The notes below the pieces were generated by a model, which had not been told where the DNA came from, ran no database searches, and saw only the letters and a list, made by a program, of their open reading frames with translations. Positions 5,384 to 6,570 of a DNA stretch of 6,570 bases are shown piece by piece. The stretch's first letter is position 1, and each line of letters starts with the position of its first letter. The DNA comes from Candidatus Saccharibacteria bacterium UBA2834 (lineage in GTDB: Bacteria; Patescibacteriota; Saccharimonadia; Saccharimonadales; Saccharimonadaceae), in the NCBI GenBank assembly GCA_002351365.1, contig DEGE01000023.1:12036-18605 (forward strand), written 5' to 3'. The position numbers and the translations under genes are program-made.

Positions 5384-5420
5384 TGGACTTCTTGGCCTTC
5401 TTGGCTTTGGATGTTGCCAT
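5331..5420 (-). CDS. Probable true N-terminus of the aquaporin, out of frame (29 codons)
   Basis: Starting at ATG 5418-5420 behind a strong SD (AAAAGGAGG, four bases upstream), this frame encodes 29 residues, MATSKAKKAKKSNAAK followed by SKPTTSKPKTTRR, then TAA at 5331-5333. It overlaps the first part of the aquaporin frame and lies in the frame one base behind it. Its Lys/Ala/Ser/Thr/Pro composition continues seamlessly in the aquaporin frame (LPAAKVDKKTTVVAEK...) if one base of the A5 run (plus 5345-5349) is removed, giving SKPK-LPAAK. I read it as the 5' end of the channel gene, separated by a one-base insertion or by programmed +1 frameshifting. A free 29-residue leader peptide is the alternative. 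Confidence 0.65.
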   Translation of the reverse strand: MATSKAKKAKKSNAAKSKPTTSKPKTTRR

Positions 5421-5450
5421 TCTTCCTCCTTTTAAGAAATATATAACACC

Positions 5451-5477
5451 ATAATATCATAAAACTATCAGTTGCAA
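5451..5477 (-). promoter_or_regulatory. Possible promoter of the aquaporin gene
   Basis: On the minus strand TTGCAA (plus 5472-5477) and TATTAT (plus 5451-5456) are plausible -35 and -10 boxes, but the spacer is only 15 bases. The surrounding AT-rich tract offers other -10-like hexamers, so the exact start is uncertain. Confidence 0.3.
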
Positions 5478-5512
5478 GCGTTTTCACCCCAAGAATCTAT
5501 CTTATGCTTAAT

Positions 5513-5541
5513 TTGGTCGATTAGCGCATTAATGTTACAAT
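5513..5541 (+). promoter_or_regulatory. Extended -10 promoter of the 77-residue protein gene
   Basis: The -10 TACAAT (5536-5541) is preceded by TGT (extended -10), and a partial -35 TTGGTC (5513-5518) lies 17 bases upstream. The predicted leader is about 37 bases and includes the SD. The 164-base gap to the divergent aquaporin gene holds this promoter and the weaker minus-strand one. Confidence 0.55.
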
Positions 5542-5584
5542 TGAAAAAGTTACTTGAATTATTGAACTAAATTAGGAGGTCTAC

Positions 5585-5818
5585 GTGGGAATTTTAGTAG
5601 AGGATAACAAAGAACGCAGCAAACTTCAGGATCGTATTTCCGCGGATCTCCGCGAGCGCGCCGAGCGTACGTCTTTAGAAGAAGAGCACGACGTTGATTT
5701 GGTTGAAGATTCTCGCCATGTCGAAGGCACTCACAAAACCACGCGCTTCAGTTGGTTCTGGTTTGTTCTGGTTTTTCTCGCCGCATTGTCGCTAATTGTG
5801 ATTTTTGTCTTAAGATAA
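5585..5818 (+). CDS. Unrecognised 77-residue tail-anchored membrane protein
   Basis: I do not recognise a family. The start is GTG, fixed by a strong SD (AGGAGGT, 5574-5580) only four bases upstream; no in-frame ATG follows nearby. Residues 1-54 are hydrophilic, highly charged and probably helical (NKERSKLQDRISADLRERAE, then an acidic run EEEHDVDLVED). Residues about 57-76 (FSWFWFVLVFLAALSLIVIF) form a single membrane helix ending one or two residues before the stop. There is no N-terminal signal, so the expected topology is a cytoplasmic domain held by a C-terminal anchor. The gene lies 61 bases upstream of pheS with no terminator between them, so some read-through into pheS is likely. It may recruit a partner to the membrane, but nothing in the sequence names one. 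Confidence 0.82.
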   Translation: MGILVEDNKERSKLQDRISADLRERAERTSLEEEHDVDLVEDSRHVEGTHKTTRFSWFWFVLVFLAALSLIVIFVLR

Positions 5819-5862
5819 ACTCAAAAAACGTCGCTAAACACTCCTAAGTCTATCTGTTCTAT

Positions 5863-5870
5863 GCTAAAAT
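5863..5870 (+). promoter_or_regulatory. Extended -10 promoter close to the pheS start
   Basis: ATGCTAAAAT gives a TGC extension (5862-5864) and -10 TAAAAT (5865-5870), with no good -35. The ATG follows nine bases after the box, so a transcript would have a leader of only about 0-3 bases. The AGAAGAG at 5871-5877 could act as a weak SD only on read-through mRNA from the 77-residue gene. Confidence 0.5.
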
Positions 5871-5879
5871 AGAAGAGTT

Positions 5880-6570
5880 ATGTCAAGTGTTGCGGAGTTA
5901 AAGAAACAACTCAAGGACCTCAATCTTGAGTATGCCAAAATTAAGGACCTCCCAAAAGAGGAGCGTGCTGCGTTTGGCCAAAAAATCAATCAACAAAAGC
6001 AAGCACTTGAGCAGCAAATTATTGAGGCCGAAGCGAAAGCTGAGGAAGTTGCTGTTGAAGCGCTCGATATTACCGCGCCGTGCGATGTGAATGGCGAAAT
6101 GCCTAAGTTTCTAACGGCCGATCATGGCAGCCGTCATCCATTAATGACCGAGCTCGACCGCGTGATTGGTATTTATCAAAGCATGGGCTTCGATATTATG
6201 GAGTCTCGTCAGCTCGACGATGAATTTCATATGTTCGACAGTCTCAATTTTGCCAAAGGCCATCCAGCGCGCGATGGCTATGATACCTTCCGCACGGAAG
6301 AAGGTTTTATCCCGCCGGCCCATACTAGCACAATGCAACATCGCGTATTGAAAGCCTACAAACATAAACTCGATGAGGGCAGTGCAATTGCGGTTGCCGT
6401 GCCTGGTCGCGTTTATCGCAACGAAGACGTTGATGCTACCCACGAACATACTTTTTATCAATGCGAAGGTGTCTACGTTTCCAAAGATTGTACTTTGGGC
6501 AATATGCTCGCAATTCTCCGCGAATTCTTCGAGAAGTACTATGGCCAAAAACTTAACATTAAAACTCAGC
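5880..6570 (+). CDS. pheS: Phenylalanyl-tRNA synthetase alpha subunit, 3' end missing
   Basis: The catalytic subunit of the alpha2-beta2 class II synthetase that charges tRNA-Phe; 230 residues are in the window and the frame runs off the end. Residues 1-62 are a charged coiled coil, the tRNA-contacting arm typical of bacterial PheS. The class II core follows: GSRHPLMTELDRVIGIYQSM (83-102, motif 1 region, after the usual G-x-x-HP start), MFDSLNFAKGHPARDGYDTF (118-137), PPAHTSTMQHRVL (145-157) and motif 2 GRVYRNEDVDATHEHTFYQCEG (176-197). The Ser-Pro usually seen after HT (HTSPVQ) is STMQ here. Motif 3 and the C-terminus lie beyond the window, where pheT would be expected next. The ATG is chosen because of the short adjacent promoter and the normal length of the N-terminal arm. 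Assignment is secure. Confidence 0.96.
   Translation, partial: MSSVAELKKQLKDLNLEYAKIKDLPKEERAAFGQKINQQKQALEQQIIEAEAKAEEVAVEALDITAPCDVNGEMPKFLTADHGSRHPLMTELDRVIGIYQSMGFDIMESRQLDDEFHMFDSLNFAKGHPARDGYDTFRTEEGFIPPAHTSTMQHRVLKAYKHKLDEGSAIAVAVPGRVYRNEDVDATHEHTFYQCEGVYVSKDCTLGNMLAILREFFEKYYGQKLNIKTQ

Noticed and set aside
5819..5862. A terminator or small RNA between the 77-residue gene and pheS
   Set aside because: No stable inverted repeat followed by a T tract is present; the A-run at 5823-5828 has no hairpin beside it.
6141..6548. A 135-codon open frame on the minus strand opposite pheS
   Set aside because: pheS is unmistakable on the other strand; the antisense frame has no promoter, SD or recognisable domain.

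Overview
The window looks like a chromosomal housekeeping stretch from a small-genome bacterium, most plausibly a member of the Patescibacteria/CPR (Saccharibacteria-like). This is an inference from style, not from a database match: a short EF-Ts, short intergenic gaps, one-gene transcription units each closed by a hairpin terminator, promoters with extended -10 boxes sitting almost on the start codon, and several small unrecognised proteins. Stops used are TAA, TAG and TGA, with no in-frame TGA in any recognised gene, so the standard bacterial code (11) fits and a TGA-recoding lineage does not.

Layout, left to right. (1) A 5'-truncated membrane-anchored HtrA/DegP-type serine protease with one PDZ domain (+), ending in a strong terminator. 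(2) A convergent unit for an unrecognised 95-residue coiled-coil protein (-) with its own promoter, Shine-Dalgarno (SD) and terminator. (3) The rpsB-tsf operon (ribosomal protein S2 and EF-Ts, +), with a short structured leader and a terminator shared with the convergent gene. (4) A 201-residue protein (-) that fuses a nucleoside 2-deoxyribosyltransferase-like domain to a winged helix closely resembling the FtsK gamma (KOPS-reading) domain; it appears to be read from a leaderless mRNA. (5) An unrecognised 161-residue membrane-anchored protein (-) behind a near-consensus promoter. (6) An aquaporin/MIP-family channel (-) with a long Lys-rich cytoplasmic tail, whose best start site lies in a different frame from the body of the gene (apparent +1 frameshift). 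(7) A 77-residue tail-anchored membrane protein (+). (8) The start of pheS (phenylalanyl-tRNA synthetase alpha, +), cut by the window end.

The strongest candidates for something new are the deoxyribosyltransferase-FtsK-gamma fusion and the aquaporin frame break. No tRNA, rRNA, CRISPR array, insertion sequence or phage gene was recognised. The translation genes (rpsB, tsf, pheS) are standard; the genes between them show no shared pathway and each seems to have its own promoter.
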